Shown piece by piece: positions 24,763-32,897 of a stretch of DNA of 41,062 nucleotides. A program made the position numbers and the translations under genes. This stretch comes from Geobacteraceae bacterium. Its GTDB lineage: Bacteria > Desulfobacterota > Desulfuromonadia > Geobacterales > DSM-12255. Location of the stretch: positions 12,731 to 53,792 of the forward strand of contig JACABD010000007.1 of assembly GCA_013377075.1 (NCBI GenBank), given 5' to 3'. A model generated the notes under the pieces. That model saw nothing but the letters and a program-made list of their open reading frames with translations, ran no database searches and had not been told where the DNA came from. Numbering within the stretch: position 1 is the first letter of the stretch; each line of letters starts with the position of its first letter.

Positions 24763-25404
24763 TCAGCCAGTTCCCAGACCATGTTGAATGGCAACTACCG
24801 CCGCCTGAGTCCGGTCCGAGACATCCAGCTTGCTGAAAATGGAGCTGACGTAATTACGGATCGTTCCCTGGGAGAGAAAAAGGCGATCGGCGATCTGGGC
24901 ATTGTTCAGACCCCGCGCCAGCAAGCGCAGAACGTCCAGTTCCCGCTCGCTCAGCTTTTCGGTAATGAGGACTGCAGGCCCGGTCTGTCCAGCCGATAAC
25001 TTATTCATCAGGTTTCCTGCCACTGCCGGATCAACGAATGTTTTTCCTGCCACTGTTTCTTTGACTGCCCTGATCAATTGTTCACGGGGGGTATCCTTGA
25101 GCAGGTAGCCGGACGCACCGGCTCGGATGGCCCCCATGACCCAATCATCGTCATCATAGGTGGTCAGCACGAGCACTTTCACGGCTGGAAATCCGGTTCG
25201 GATCCGCCGGGTGGCTTCGATGCCGTTCATTCCTGTCATTTTCAGATCCATCAGCACAAGATCAGGCTTCAGCCTTGCGGTCAGTTCCACAGCTTCCCAC
25301 CCCTCCTCGGCCAACCCCACAACCTCGATCTCCTTATCCAGAGCCAGCAGCATCTGCAAGCCGTCACGAATGGTCGCCTGGTCGTCGCAAATAATTACCT
25401 TCAT
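24763..25404 (-). CDS. NarL/FixJ-family response regulator
   Basis: The 213-aa protein has an N-terminal receiver domain (D7, D8, phosphoacceptor D53 in LVLMDLKMTG, then VLVLTTYDDDDWV and GYLLKD) and a C-terminal LuxR-type helix-turn-helix (LSERELDVLRLLARGLNNAQ then IADRLFLSQGTIRNYVSSIF). It should bind DNA as a dimer after phosphorylation by the sensor kinase encoded 10 bp upstream. Targets are not visible, but the adjacent exported NHL and PKD proteins are candidates. Confidence 0.94.
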   Translation of the reverse strand: MKVIICDDQATIRDGLQMLLALDKEIEVVGLAEEGWEAVELTARLKPDLVLMDLKMTGMNGIEATRRIRTGFPAVKVLVLTTYDDDDWVMGAIRAGASGYLLKDTPREQLIRAVKETVAGKTFVDPAVAGNLMNKLSAGQTGPAVLITEKLSERELDVLRLLARGLNNAQIADRLFLSQGTIRNYVSSIFSKLDVSDRTQAAVVAIQHGLGTG

Positions 25405-25414
25405 TGTGTATTCC

Positions 25415-26692
25415 TCAAATAGTCATGATTATTGCCGTTCCTTGCCCGACGATACTTTCGACGGTCAGGTGACCGCCGACCAGTTGTGCCCGCTCCCGCA
25501 TACCGGCCAGACCAAAACGACCCGCCGGTTCATGGTGAAGGCTATCGAATCCCATACCGTCATCACGAACTGTGAGAGCAACCCGGCCGCCCGTCAGGGT
25601 CAGCTGCAGCGTCAATGTTCGAGCATTTGCGTGGTTCACCACATTGGTAACCGCTTCCTGGGCTACACGGTACACAGCCTGCTCCACATCTGGAGAAAGT
25701 AGCTCCGTTGTGTCCGGCAAAATAAGGTGAAGCTCCAGCCTGGCTCGGCTGGCAGATTCTTCCGCCATTTTACGCAGGGCCAGCAATATCCCCAGATCAT
25801 CAAGCGGGCCAGCGCGAAGCGACTTCAATGCCAGTCGCGTCTCCACCAGACCTGCTCGGGTAGCCTGAAGTGATTGATTAATCAGCTCTTCGGCTGCCGC
25901 CGGGTCGACTTCGAAATAAGCCTTTGCCGTTTCGAGCTGCACCGACAACGCAGTCAGAGTATGGGCAAGGGTGTCATGCAGTTCGCGCGCCAGCCGGTTT
26001 CTTTCCCTGCTCATGGCGAGATGCTCCAGAGTGCTTGCGTAGTGAATCAGCTGCGTGTGCGCCGCTTGCAGTGATACATTCTGTTCCTTCAAGCGGGTTA
26101 TCAGATAACAGATAAAATATCCGATTAACAAAAATCCTATTACCTGAACAATATATGTCTCCACGGAAGAGAGGAAATGGTCACCCTTGGGGAAAAACAT
26201 CATTCTCGTGCTCAGGCGAAGACCCACCATTGTCATGGTCAAGACAACTACATGCCTCCAGCCGTACCGCCAAGCTGTTATGAGCAGCGGCATGAGCAGC
26301 ATTGGCAGATTTCTCAAAATGGTTGAATCCGTGCTGCCAGCAACCTGGTATGGGGTGCGCAGTATGGCCACATTCCCGGTAATAATCGGCACCGCCGAAA
26401 ACAGTAATATAAGCAGTGGAAGGAACCAGCAACCGAGACGTTTCCGGCACCCTGGACAAAGAATCATCCCCATTACCACCAGCCCATCGACACCGTTAAT
26501 AAGGTAATAGGACTCTTCAAATACGGGATGTGACATGAACAGGTAATCCATTACCGCAAGGATAAGCAGATACCCGATCCAAAGCGTACACAAGAGGCCC
26601 AACAGAGGCATTATTGGTTCGTCGTCGTATTCTGTCTGGTGCAAATGATTCCCTTTACTGCAAAGTTTGCTCATGAATTCTGCAGCGAGCAT
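25415..26692 (-). CDS. Membrane sensor histidine kinase (HisKA_3, NarX/DesK class)
   Basis: The 425-aa protein has about six hydrophobic segments in residues 28-198, a short coiled linker, and a HisKA_3 dimerisation domain with phosphoacceptor His239 in ERNRLARELHDTLAHTL. The ATPase domain shows the N box (QEAVTNVVNHANA), G1 (VRDDGMGFD) and GLAGMRERAQLVGGHL. No recognised extracellular sensing domain is present, so the membrane segments probably sense directly or with a partner. The start at 26692 has a weak ribosome-binding site; ATG at 26674 is an alternative. It precedes its response regulator by 10 bp. Confidence 0.92.
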   Translation of the reverse strand: MLAAEFMSKLCSKGNHLHQTEYDDEPIMPLLGLLCTLWIGYLLILAVMDYLFMSHPVFEESYYLINGVDGLVVMGMILCPGCRKRLGCWFLPLLILLFSAVPIITGNVAILRTPYQVAGSTDSTILRNLPMLLMPLLITAWRYGWRHVVVLTMTMVGLRLSTRMMFFPKGDHFLSSVETYIVQVIGFLLIGYFICYLITRLKEQNVSLQAAHTQLIHYASTLEHLAMSRERNRLARELHDTLAHTLTALSVQLETAKAYFEVDPAAAEELINQSLQATRAGLVETRLALKSLRAGPLDDLGILLALRKMAEESASRARLELHLILPDTTELLSPDVEQAVYRVAQEAVTNVVNHANARTLTLQLTLTGGRVALTVRDDGMGFDSLHHEPAGRFGLAGMRERAQLVGGHLTVESIVGQGTAIIMTI

Positions 26693-26845
26693 TTACCGGA
26701 TTTGCCATAAAGCTGATAAACTGTAAAGCATATACAGCCATTATTGCGAATTTTAGTTTGCATCCCGTAACTCCGCGTTCCAGGTCACTTGAGTAAATAC
26801 GGCAGTAAATTAGTTATCTGTAGTTCATCCCCGGATTCTTTTCAG

Positions 26846-27130
26846 TCAACTTTGCGGCTGCTGGTTCCGGTTACCGCGGTTGTCTTTAGGCTGTGGACGA
26901 TATTTCTCACGACAATATTTAAGTTCCTCATGGGACTTGGCTGATTTCACACATGCTTTTTCTGCATTAATGGCTGTAATCCTCTCTTCAATATGCTGCA
27001 GGATTGCTGATTTCTTCTGCTCGACGGTCAGCTGTCCCCCCTGTGGAGCTCGTTCTCCTTCACTGTTTGTTGCCAGCGCAGTTGAAACGAACAGGCCAGT
27101 GAACAGTGCTGCGATTAGTGCTGTTTTCAT
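26846..27130 (-). CDS. Small exported protein, function unknown
   Basis: The 94-aa product has a signal peptide (MKTALIAALFTGLFVSTALA) and a mature part of about 74 residues, mostly helical and charged, with two cysteines (ACVKSAKSHEELKYC) that could form a disulfide. The last 20 residues are rich in Gln, Asn, Pro and Arg. The ATG at 27130 has a perfect GGAGG seven bases upstream, so the start is well supported although the frame stays open to 27157. I recall similar small exported proteins in Geobacter genomes but know no function. It lies 48 bp after the PKD/DUF1566 gene on the same strand. Confidence 0.75.
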   Translation of the reverse strand: MKTALIAALFTGLFVSTALATNSEGERAPQGGQLTVEQKKSAILQHIEERITAINAEKACVKSAKSHEELKYCREKYRPQPKDNRGNRNQQPQS

Positions 27131-27178
27131 AATGACCTCCACTTGTCCGATTAACATCCATTGCTGCCGTAATAATGC

Positions 27179-29104
27179 CTATCTGGCATCCCTTACCAGC
27201 CGCACATAATTATTTATTCTGATGACATCACCCTGGGGCCCCTTGCCGTACACCGCATTGCCGCTGCTGTCTGTCCCCAGGTAGTAGCTGGTGACGCTGC
27301 CGCTCTTGGGGTCGCTGCGCTGGGCTCCGGCACCGTGGACATCAAGTAAGCTATAGGTGGTGGCAGTGCCAAGCTTCATCCACCCCAGCGCCCGGCCAAA
27401 GGCGAGGTAGGCGGCACCGCCGCTGTCCAGGTGTGTCGTTCCGGTCCAGTAGAAGGGATAATCAGCGACGCCACCTTCGTTGGTAATGGAGGTGCTGCTG
27501 AACATGGCATTGATGGTGGCCGAGCCGGTGGTGGCCGGGGAGCGAGTATAGTCCACTAGGCTCTGCAGCTCCTTGGCATTGGGAAGACGCCAGTCGCTAT
27601 AGCCAAGGTAATTGGCGGTTTTCTTGGTCTGCACCCAGGCCAGGGCATCCTGCCAGTTCATGCCGCTGCCGCTATCCTGCTTCGCCCACATGAGCCCAGT
27701 TGCCTGGTCGATGATGGTGTTATCGCCATGATCCACAAAGTCGTTGACTCCATAGGAGCTGTTGCCGCGCACATAGCGGACATACAGGGTATACCCGGCG
27801 GTGTAGTTTGGCGGAGTGTACTGGGGATACCCCTTGATGCGGCCATCGATAAAGTTGACGCCAAAAATTGTGGCGTTGTCTCCCATGGTGGTACTGACAT
27901 ACCTGGTGGAAGACCAGTCCTGGCCGTCGATCACCCGCCCGCCGGTAACGTCGCCGTAGATGATCTCAAAGTAGGTGGTGTTGATGTACGGGATGCACTG
28001 GGCGTCGGTAGAGGCGGACTTGCCGTTGAAATCAATTAACGAGTAAAGCTCCTTGATAGTGGGCATGCGCCAGTCACTGTAGCCGCCAGTCCGATTGGTG
28101 GCAGCCCCGGAAACGGCGTTATCCCACGTCACCTTGCTGCCCCGGGCCGACACCCACATCAACCCGGTATTAAGATCGGAGATAGTGCCGTCACCGTTGT
28201 TGCGGTAGGAGGGCTGCAGGCCGGAAAACTGGGCGTCCTGGCCGTAGAAGGACTGCCCGGAGGTAGGCGCTGTTATTGAAGTTGTGGCGTTGTAGCTCGT
28301 CAACTGTCCAGTGTCTACTAGGGGGTACGTGTAGGACGAGACTGTAATGGCGCCAGTGGCGCTGCCAGACCCGCCTGTGTTGGTGGCGGTGAGGGTTACG
28401 GTGTAGCTGCCTGCGGCGGTATAGCTGTGGGATGGATTCTGGGCTGTGCTGGTGGCGCCATCACCAAAGTTCCAGGCCCAGGAAGTTGGCGAATTACTGG
28501 AGGCATCGGTAAAGGTCACGCTCTGACCGGCGCTCAGTGTGGTTGTCGAAGAGCTGAACGCAGCGACCGGAGCGGCTACCGCTACCGTTACCGTATGGCT
28601 GACGCTGCCGGAACCGCCGGCATTGCTGGCGATGAGGGTCACGGTATAACTCCCTGCGGAGCTGTAGCTATGGGTCGGATTCTGTAATGTACTGGTACTG
28701 CCGTCACCAAAGCTCCAGACCCAGGATGACGGCGAGTTACTGGTGGAGTCGGTAAAGGTCACAGTCTGACCAACTGTCGGAGCGGCAGGCGAAGAGCTAA
28801 AGGCAGAAACCGGAGCAGCAATAGCAATTCCTCCCAGGCTGAGAGTTCCCGAACCCAGCGAAATCTGGTTGGCCGCTATGGTGAGAGAGGCGATAGTCAC
28901 ACTGGAGGAGATCGTAATGGCATCAAAGCTCGCCCCGGTGATAAGCACATCATCACCAGCCGCCGGAATTGAAGCGGATACCCAGGTAGTGGCTGACTCC
29001 CAGGCTCCGCCACTACTACCGGTTAATGTCACTGTTGCGGCATTAACCGGTAGATATGACAAAAACAGGATGGCGATAACCAGTAACAGATATTTTACCG
29101 GCAT
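27179..29104 (-). CDS. Exported protein with two PKD domains and two DUF1566 domains
   Basis: The 641-aa protein has a signal peptide (LLLVIAILFLSYLPVNAA), a short beta-helix-like stretch, two PKD domains (each with WxFGDG: SWVWSFGDGSTST and SWAWNFGDGATST, residues about 105-260), and two copies of a DUF1566/Lcl-like module (GLMWVSARGSKVTWDNA...GGYSDWRMPTIKELYSLIDF and GLMWAKQDSGSGMNWQDA...YSDWRLPNAKELQSLVDY). PKD domains are spacers or binding modules of surface proteins; DUF1566 proteins are usually exported and of unknown function. The PKD copies are similar at DNA level. No membrane anchor is seen at the C-terminus. Confidence 0.88.
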   Translation of the reverse strand: MPVKYLLLVIAILFLSYLPVNAATVTLTGSSGGAWESATTWVSASIPAAGDDVLITGASFDAITISSSVTIASLTIAANQISLGSGTLSLGGIAIAAPVSAFSSSPAAPTVGQTVTFTDSTSNSPSSWVWSFGDGSTSTLQNPTHSYSSAGSYTVTLIASNAGGSGSVSHTVTVAVAAPVAAFSSSTTTLSAGQSVTFTDASSNSPTSWAWNFGDGATSTAQNPSHSYTAAGSYTVTLTATNTGGSGSATGAITVSSYTYPLVDTGQLTSYNATTSITAPTSGQSFYGQDAQFSGLQPSYRNNGDGTISDLNTGLMWVSARGSKVTWDNAVSGAATNRTGGYSDWRMPTIKELYSLIDFNGKSASTDAQCIPYINTTYFEIIYGDVTGGRVIDGQDWSSTRYVSTTMGDNATIFGVNFIDGRIKGYPQYTPPNYTAGYTLYVRYVRGNSSYGVNDFVDHGDNTIIDQATGLMWAKQDSGSGMNWQDALAWVQTKKTANYLGYSDWRLPNAKELQSLVDYTRSPATTGSATINAMFSSTSITNEGGVADYPFYWTGTTHLDSGGAAYLAFGRALGWMKLGTATTYSLLDVHGAGAQRSDPKSGSVTSYYLGTDSSGNAVYGKGPQGDVIRINNYVRLVRDAR

Positions 29105-29146
29105 GACTGAATCTCCGATTTAGCGTTGACGAGAAAATGCTCCTGA

Positions 29147-29285
29147 TTACTGTAGCGTTACTTCCACAACAGAGGCTGTCATGCCAGCTATGGGTGCCCC
29201 CAGTGTGTCAATTACAGTCAAAGAACCACTGTTCACTATAAAGCTTGCCGCTGATGGAGCCGCGCCATTGGTCAACCTCAAACTT
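29147..29285 (-). pseudogene. C-terminal fragment of an exported-protein gene
   Basis: An open stretch ending at the stop at 29147 encodes RLTNGAAPSAASFIVNSGSL and then VIDTLGAPIAGMTASVVEVT, resembling the tail of an extracellular beta-sandwich (cohesin-like) domain. It has no start of its own: upstream it joins directly, at about 29280-29290, to the truncated transposase reading frame. It is therefore the leftover 3' end of a gene cut by an insertion sequence and a later deletion. Domain identity is tentative. Confidence 0.5.
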
Positions 29286-29815
29286 ATGGTGCAAACGCTC
29301 TGGCCCGTATGTCTTGCGATCCCTTTCATGAGCTGCCTTGATCTCAGCTACAAGCCTAGGCTCCTCTAGTGCCCTTTTGAGGGTTTTCTCCCAAGGCAGG
29401 AATAGTAACCGCTTATAGACACATCAAACATTGCCGCCAGTATTTCCAGCGGATATTTGAGTCGCATCTTTTTCATCATCGCGTACCGAGGAGCGACTCC
29501 TTCACAAAGTACGCTGCTGCCATTTTTAAAATATCACGCTCCACCTTTACCTGTGCCAGCTCAATCTCAAGGTCAGTAAGTGGACGATGATTCGTCCCTA
29601 CTTCTCCCAATGACCCATTGTGGTAGATCCGTATCAAGTTCCCAAGAGTCGATTGAGGCAAGCCTTGACGCTACGATGCTTCTGGGACTGAAAACCCTCC
29701 CTTTGTTACCAGGTTGACTGCCTGCGCCCGAAATTCCTTCATGTAGTTGCCATTCGGTATTCGTTCTATTACTGACACCCTCCTCTGGTATTTATTACCA
29801 GATTTGGTGTCCGTT
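29286..29815 (-). mobile_element. Degraded IS3-family insertion sequence (orfA plus start of orfB)
   Basis: OrfA starts at 29742 (MKEFRAQAVNLVTKGGFSVP), is broken by an in-frame TAG at 29671-29673, and resumes as LPQSTLGNLIRIYHNG and VERDILKMAAAYFVKESL, a typical IS3-group OrfA end. OrfB follows in the shifted frame (AMMKKMRLKYPLEILAAMFD and ISGYYSCLGRKPSK), has another frameshift near 29370, and continues with KAAHERDRKTYGPERLHH before it is cut off at about 29286. The catalytic DDE core is missing, so the element is dead. A 38-bp palindrome at 29774-29811 marks its upstream end. Confidence 0.8.
29774..29811. repeat. Palindrome at the upstream end of the IS3 remnant
   Basis: Two nested inverted repeats share one centre: GACACC...GGTGTC (29774-29779 and 29806-29811) and CTGGTA...TACCAG (29785-29790 and 29796-29801). 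It lies 32 bp before the orfA start, where the terminal repeat and transposase promoter of an IS3 element would be. It may be the end of the element or a transcription barrier. Confidence 0.55.
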
Positions 29816-29933
29816 TTCTCCAAACTATCTCACAACGTGAATAGCAGCGAAAATAACGGCCAACTTTTCATGGCGCACCTCGGGCTAATATTTTATTAGA
29901 CCGTAGCACACCAACTGACTCGCTGATAAATGC

Positions 29934-29971
29934 CAGGTGTCACATTTTTAACTTCTGTAATATGACACCTG
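29934..29971. promoter_or_regulatory. Inverted repeat CAGGTGTCA-N20-TGACACCTG
   Basis: Two perfect 9-bp arms (29934-29942 and 29963-29971) flank a 20-bp AT-rich spacer. The right arm also starts a smaller palindrome TGACA-CC-TGTCA. The rest of 29816-30100 contains no gene that I can support. The repeat could be a regulator binding site or another transposon end; the GGTGTC core is shared with the palindrome at 29774-29811. Confidence 0.35.
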
Positions 29972-30097
29972 TCATAGAAAGTAAGGAGATCCACCTGATG
30001 GAGAGTTCTATTTGATAATCAGGACAGTATTTCGCAGATATAAGCTGATTAGGCTCACATCAGCGATTTAAATTATTGACTTGCATCACTGGAAGTT

Positions 30098-30106
30098 GTT
30101 TCATAT
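30098..30106. repeat. 9-bp direct repeat, gamma-subunit border of the inserted block
   Basis: GTTTCATAT here matches 22388-22396 exactly. On the minus strand it contains the TGA stop of the gamma-subunit gene inside an ATGA, the same kind of overlap that joins fdhA to its beta gene. This supports the view that gamma and fdhA once overlapped here. Confidence 0.45.
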
Positions 30107-30940
30107 CGCCCCCTTTAGCCCCATCACCTTATCCAGCCTGAACACCGGCCCGTCGGTGCAGCAGTAGAGATGATCGATGGCGCAGTGGCCGCATTTGCCC
30201 ACGCCGCAGCGCATGTTCCGCTCAAGGGAGATGTAGACCCGCTCCGCAGGTATCCCCTTTGCCAGCAGTTCGTCAATCACCCCTTTATACATCACCGGAG
30301 GGCCGACTATCGCTGCTGCTGTCCGAGTAGGGTCAATATCCAGCGGCGGGATGAGGGTCTGAACAAAGCCTGTTGCCCCTTCATAACAGGCTGCTGACGG
30401 GGCGCTGTCTACGATGATGCCGCATGAAAAGCCTGCTGACCCCTGCCAGGCTGCCAGATCACCCTTGAAAAGGAGATGATCCGGGCTCCGTGCACCGTAG
30501 AGGATATGCACAGTGCCGAACCTGTCCCGATAATCTTCGCAGTGCTTGATCAGCGAACGCATCGGCGCAAGGCCGCAGCCGCCGGAAACGAGGATCAGAT
30601 CCATTCCGGCAAACTCATCGACCGGAAAGAATGAGCCGAACGGCCCCCTGATGCCGACGATGTCACCGGCAACTTTGGTGTGCATTTCACCTGTAAGAAA
30701 GCCTGCCCTGCGAATAGCCAGCTCGAAACAGCCGTCATGGCTGCATGAGGAGGTAATGGAGATCGGCGCTTCGCCAAAACCTGGAAGGGAGAGCTGGACG
30801 AACTGCCCGGGCAGATGGCAAAGGTCGACACCGTCAACCATCTTCAGGCAAAACAGTTTTTCTTCAGGAGTAAGGGCGGTGACCGAAATAATTTCAGCCT
30901 GCCGCGGCGTGTAGAGCGATTTTACAGGTGATGTTTCCAT
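30101..30940 (-). CDS. FAD/NAD(P)-binding, 2Fe-2S gamma subunit (AsrB/HydG type), likely of formate dehydrogenase
   Basis: The 279-aa protein is a ferredoxin-NADP reductase-like flavoprotein. The FAD domain covers about residues 10-110 (PGQFVQLSLPGFGEAPISIT), the NAD(P) domain about 112-240 (LILVSGGCGLAPMRSLI, ILYGARSPDHLLF), and the C-terminal 2Fe-2S ligands are C245, C250, C253 and C260/C261 (CGVGKCGHC). Such subunits link a hydrogenase, sulfite reductase or formate dehydrogenase to the pyridine nucleotide pool. No hydrogenase or sulfite reductase is nearby, whereas the matching beta subunit and FdhA lie on the same strand 7.7 kb downstream. GGAGA precedes the ATG. It is probably the displaced first gene of the formate dehydrogenase operon. 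Confidence 0.88.
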   Translation of the reverse strand: METSPVKSLYTPRQAEIISVTALTPEEKLFCLKMVDGVDLCHLPGQFVQLSLPGFGEAPISITSSCSHDGCFELAIRRAGFLTGEMHTKVAGDIVGIRGPFGSFFPVDEFAGMDLILVSGGCGLAPMRSLIKHCEDYRDRFGTVHILYGARSPDHLLFKGDLAAWQGSAGFSCGIIVDSAPSAACYEGATGFVQTLIPPLDIDPTRTAAAIVGPPVMYKGVIDELLAKGIPAERVYISLERNMRCGVGKCGHCAIDHLYCCTDGPVFRLDKVMGLKGAI

Positions 30941-31172
30941 CGGCTCTCCGGGTTGAGTTTAAATTCTGTGCAATAGTAGCCGATGCGTAAAAAGGTGTAC
31001 ATAGAGAAATTACGAGCGGTTAAGGATGAATTGCACTCGCGGTGCTGTGTGATATGTTTGTTTCAGGTCAATAGAACTATTCCCGACTTCTCTTTTCAGA
31101 CAAGACGCTTTAGTGTATAAAACAGCAGAAGGCCGTTTTAATCCGGTGCAACAAAGTTTTCAGGAGCCTTAA

Positions 31173-31922
31173 GTGATCCAGTTCACCAATGTAAACAAGT
31201 GGTTTAACACTCTCCATGTTCTCAACAACATCAACCTTCAAGTCAAGCAGGGGGAAGTCATTGTTGTCTGCGGCCCTTCTGGCTCGGGGAAATCAACACT
31301 TATCCGTACCATCAACCAGCTTGAGCCGATCAACGACGGCAAGCTGATTGTCGACGGCAAGGATCTTTCCGACAAGAGCACCGATATCAACAAGCTCAGA
31401 GCCGAGATCGGTTTTGTCTTCCAGCAGTTCAACCTCTATCCTCACCTCTCGGTCATCAGCAACATAACCCTTGCACCGATCAAGCTCCGCGGCCTTTCCA
31501 AAAAGGATGCGGAAGAGCAGGCAATGCAGCTTCTGACAAGAGTCGGCCTTGCGGAAAAGCGGGATGTCTACCCATCCCAGCTCTCCGGCGGCCAGCAGCA
31601 GCGGGTGGCAATTACCAGGGGACTTGCCATGAAGCCCCGCATCATGCTCTTTGACGAACCGACATCGGCACTGGATCCTGAGATGATCGGCGAGGTGCTT
31701 GCCGTTATGCAGGATCTTGCCAAAAGCGGCATGACCATGGTTGTAGTGACCCATGAAATGGGCTTTGCCCGAGAGGTCGCCCACCGGGTCGTCTTCATGG
31801 ATGCCGGTACAGTGCTGGAAGAGGCACCGCCTGAAGAGTTTTTCTGTAACCCGCAGACTGACCGGGCAAAGCAGTTCCTCAACCAGCTTTTGACACCAAT
31901 GCACGGTGCAACCTGCAATTAA
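31173..31922 (+). CDS. Polar amino-acid ABC transporter ATPase (GlnQ/GltL family)
   Basis: The 249-aa protein is the ATPase of an amino-acid uptake system. It has Walker [11 protein letters not shown]-loop [12 protein letters not shown], signature LSGGQQQR, Walker [17 protein letters not shown] and the H-loop VVTHEMGFA. The GTG start at 31173 has CAGGAG upstream. It is the first gene of a four-gene transporter row followed by a TauE-type exporter. The specific amino acid (glutamine, glutamate, aspartate or other) cannot be told from sequence. Confidence 0.93.
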   Translation: MIQFTNVNKWFNTLHVLNNINLQVKQGEVIVVCGPSGSGKSTLIRTINQLEPINDGKLIVDGKDLSDKSTDINKLRAEIGFVFQQFNLYPHLSVISNITLAPIKLRGLSKKDAEEQAMQLLTRVGLAEKRDVYPSQLSGGQQQRVAITRGLAMKPRIMLFDEPTSALDPEMIGEVLAVMQDLAKSGMTMVVVTHEMGFAREVAHRVVFMDAGTVLEEAPPEEFFCNPQTDRAKQFLNQLLTPMHGATCN

Positions 31923-31981
31923 CAGGCGTCTACGGGCTGAGACAGTCTCTGCCTGCAAACTCAAACGGAGGTAACAGTTAA

Positions 31982-32803
31982 ATGAAAAATCTCGTTGCAA
32001 TATTGATGATGACAGCAGCAGTTACGGTCGCAGCAAAAAGCTTTGCTGCGCCGCCGGCAGACACACTTGCAGAGGTAAAGAAGAAGGGAGTTCTGGTGGC
32101 AGGGGTAAAAGATTCAACGCCACCTTTCGGGTATATCGACGAAAAAACACGCACAATTATAGGTTACGACATAGATTTTATTCATGCGATTGCCAGAAAG
32201 ATAAATGTCAAGGTTGAACTAAAACCGGTTACATCTGCCAGCCGGATGGCTCAACTGCAAGAAGGCAACATTGACATGATTGTAGCCACTATGACAAAAA
32301 ACCCTGAACGCGCCAAGCAGATCGACTTCAGCCACACATACTTCTTTACCGGCCAGAAGTTTATAACCAGGAAAGGGAGTGTAAAAGCTCTTAAGGACCT
32401 TGAAGGAAAGAAAATAGGAACTACAAAAGGCTCGACTTCCGAACAACAGGCAAGAAAAGCGCTCCCTACTGCAAATGTTCTATCATATGACGACTATCCA
32501 CAAGCCTTTCTGGCCCTTCAACAAGGGAAAGTTTTTGCTATGACAACAGATGAATCAATCCTTCTCGGACTTCTTGCTAAATCACCAGAAAAATCAAAAT
32601 TTGAAATCCCGAACATTCAGATATCTGACGAGCCTTACGGTATAGGCATGAGAAAGGGTGACAAGAACTTTGTTGACTTCGTCAACAAAGCCATCCTTGA
32701 ATTGGAGAAGAGCGGCGAAGCAAAGAAGATATTTGACAAATGGTTCGGACCTAAAACCGATTATCACATTCAGCGCAATTTCAAGATAACAGCAGATAAG
32801 TAA
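31982..32803 (+). CDS. Periplasmic amino-acid binding protein of the ABC transporter
   Basis: The 273-aa protein has a signal peptide (LMMTAAVTVAAKSFA) and the solute-binding family 3 fold: VLVAGVKDSTPPFGYIDE, GYDIDFIHAIARKI, MIVATMTKNPERAKQIDFSH, and DLEGKKIGTTKGST. The Arg in NPERAKQIDFS is the residue that normally holds the amino-acid carboxylate. The spacing and family match polar amino-acid uptake. A good GGAGG lies 9 bases before the ATG. The gene sits between the ATPase and the two permeases and is followed by a tandem-repeat hairpin. Confidence 0.92.
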   Translation: MKNLVAILMMTAAVTVAAKSFAAPPADTLAEVKKKGVLVAGVKDSTPPFGYIDEKTRTIIGYDIDFIHAIARKINVKVELKPVTSASRMAQLQEGNIDMIVATMTKNPERAKQIDFSHTYFFTGQKFITRKGSVKALKDLEGKKIGTTKGSTSEQQARKALPTANVLSYDDYPQAFLALQQGKVFAMTTDESILLGLLAKSPEKSKFEIPNIQISDEPYGIGMRKGDKNFVDFVNKAILELEKSGEAKKIFDKWFGPKTDYHIQRNFKITADK

Positions 32804-32809
32804 TAAAGC

Positions 32810-32876
32810 AGGCTGAAGGTAGAAGGCTGAAGGACAAACAGTTTTGCCGTTACCTTCAGCCTTCAGTCTTCAGCCT
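32810..32876. repeat. Hairpin built from GGCTGAAGG tandem units
   Basis: The arm at 32810-32833 contains AGGCTGAAGG twice, spaced by GTAGA-like sequence, and pairs with 32853-32876 over 24 bp with only three mismatches. It begins just after the binding-protein stop and ends 21 bp before the permease start. In an operon such a hairpin can protect the upstream mRNA from 3' exonucleases and raise the amount of binding protein relative to permease. Confidence 0.7.
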
Positions 32877-32897
32877 GAATGCTAAAAGAGGTCTTCC

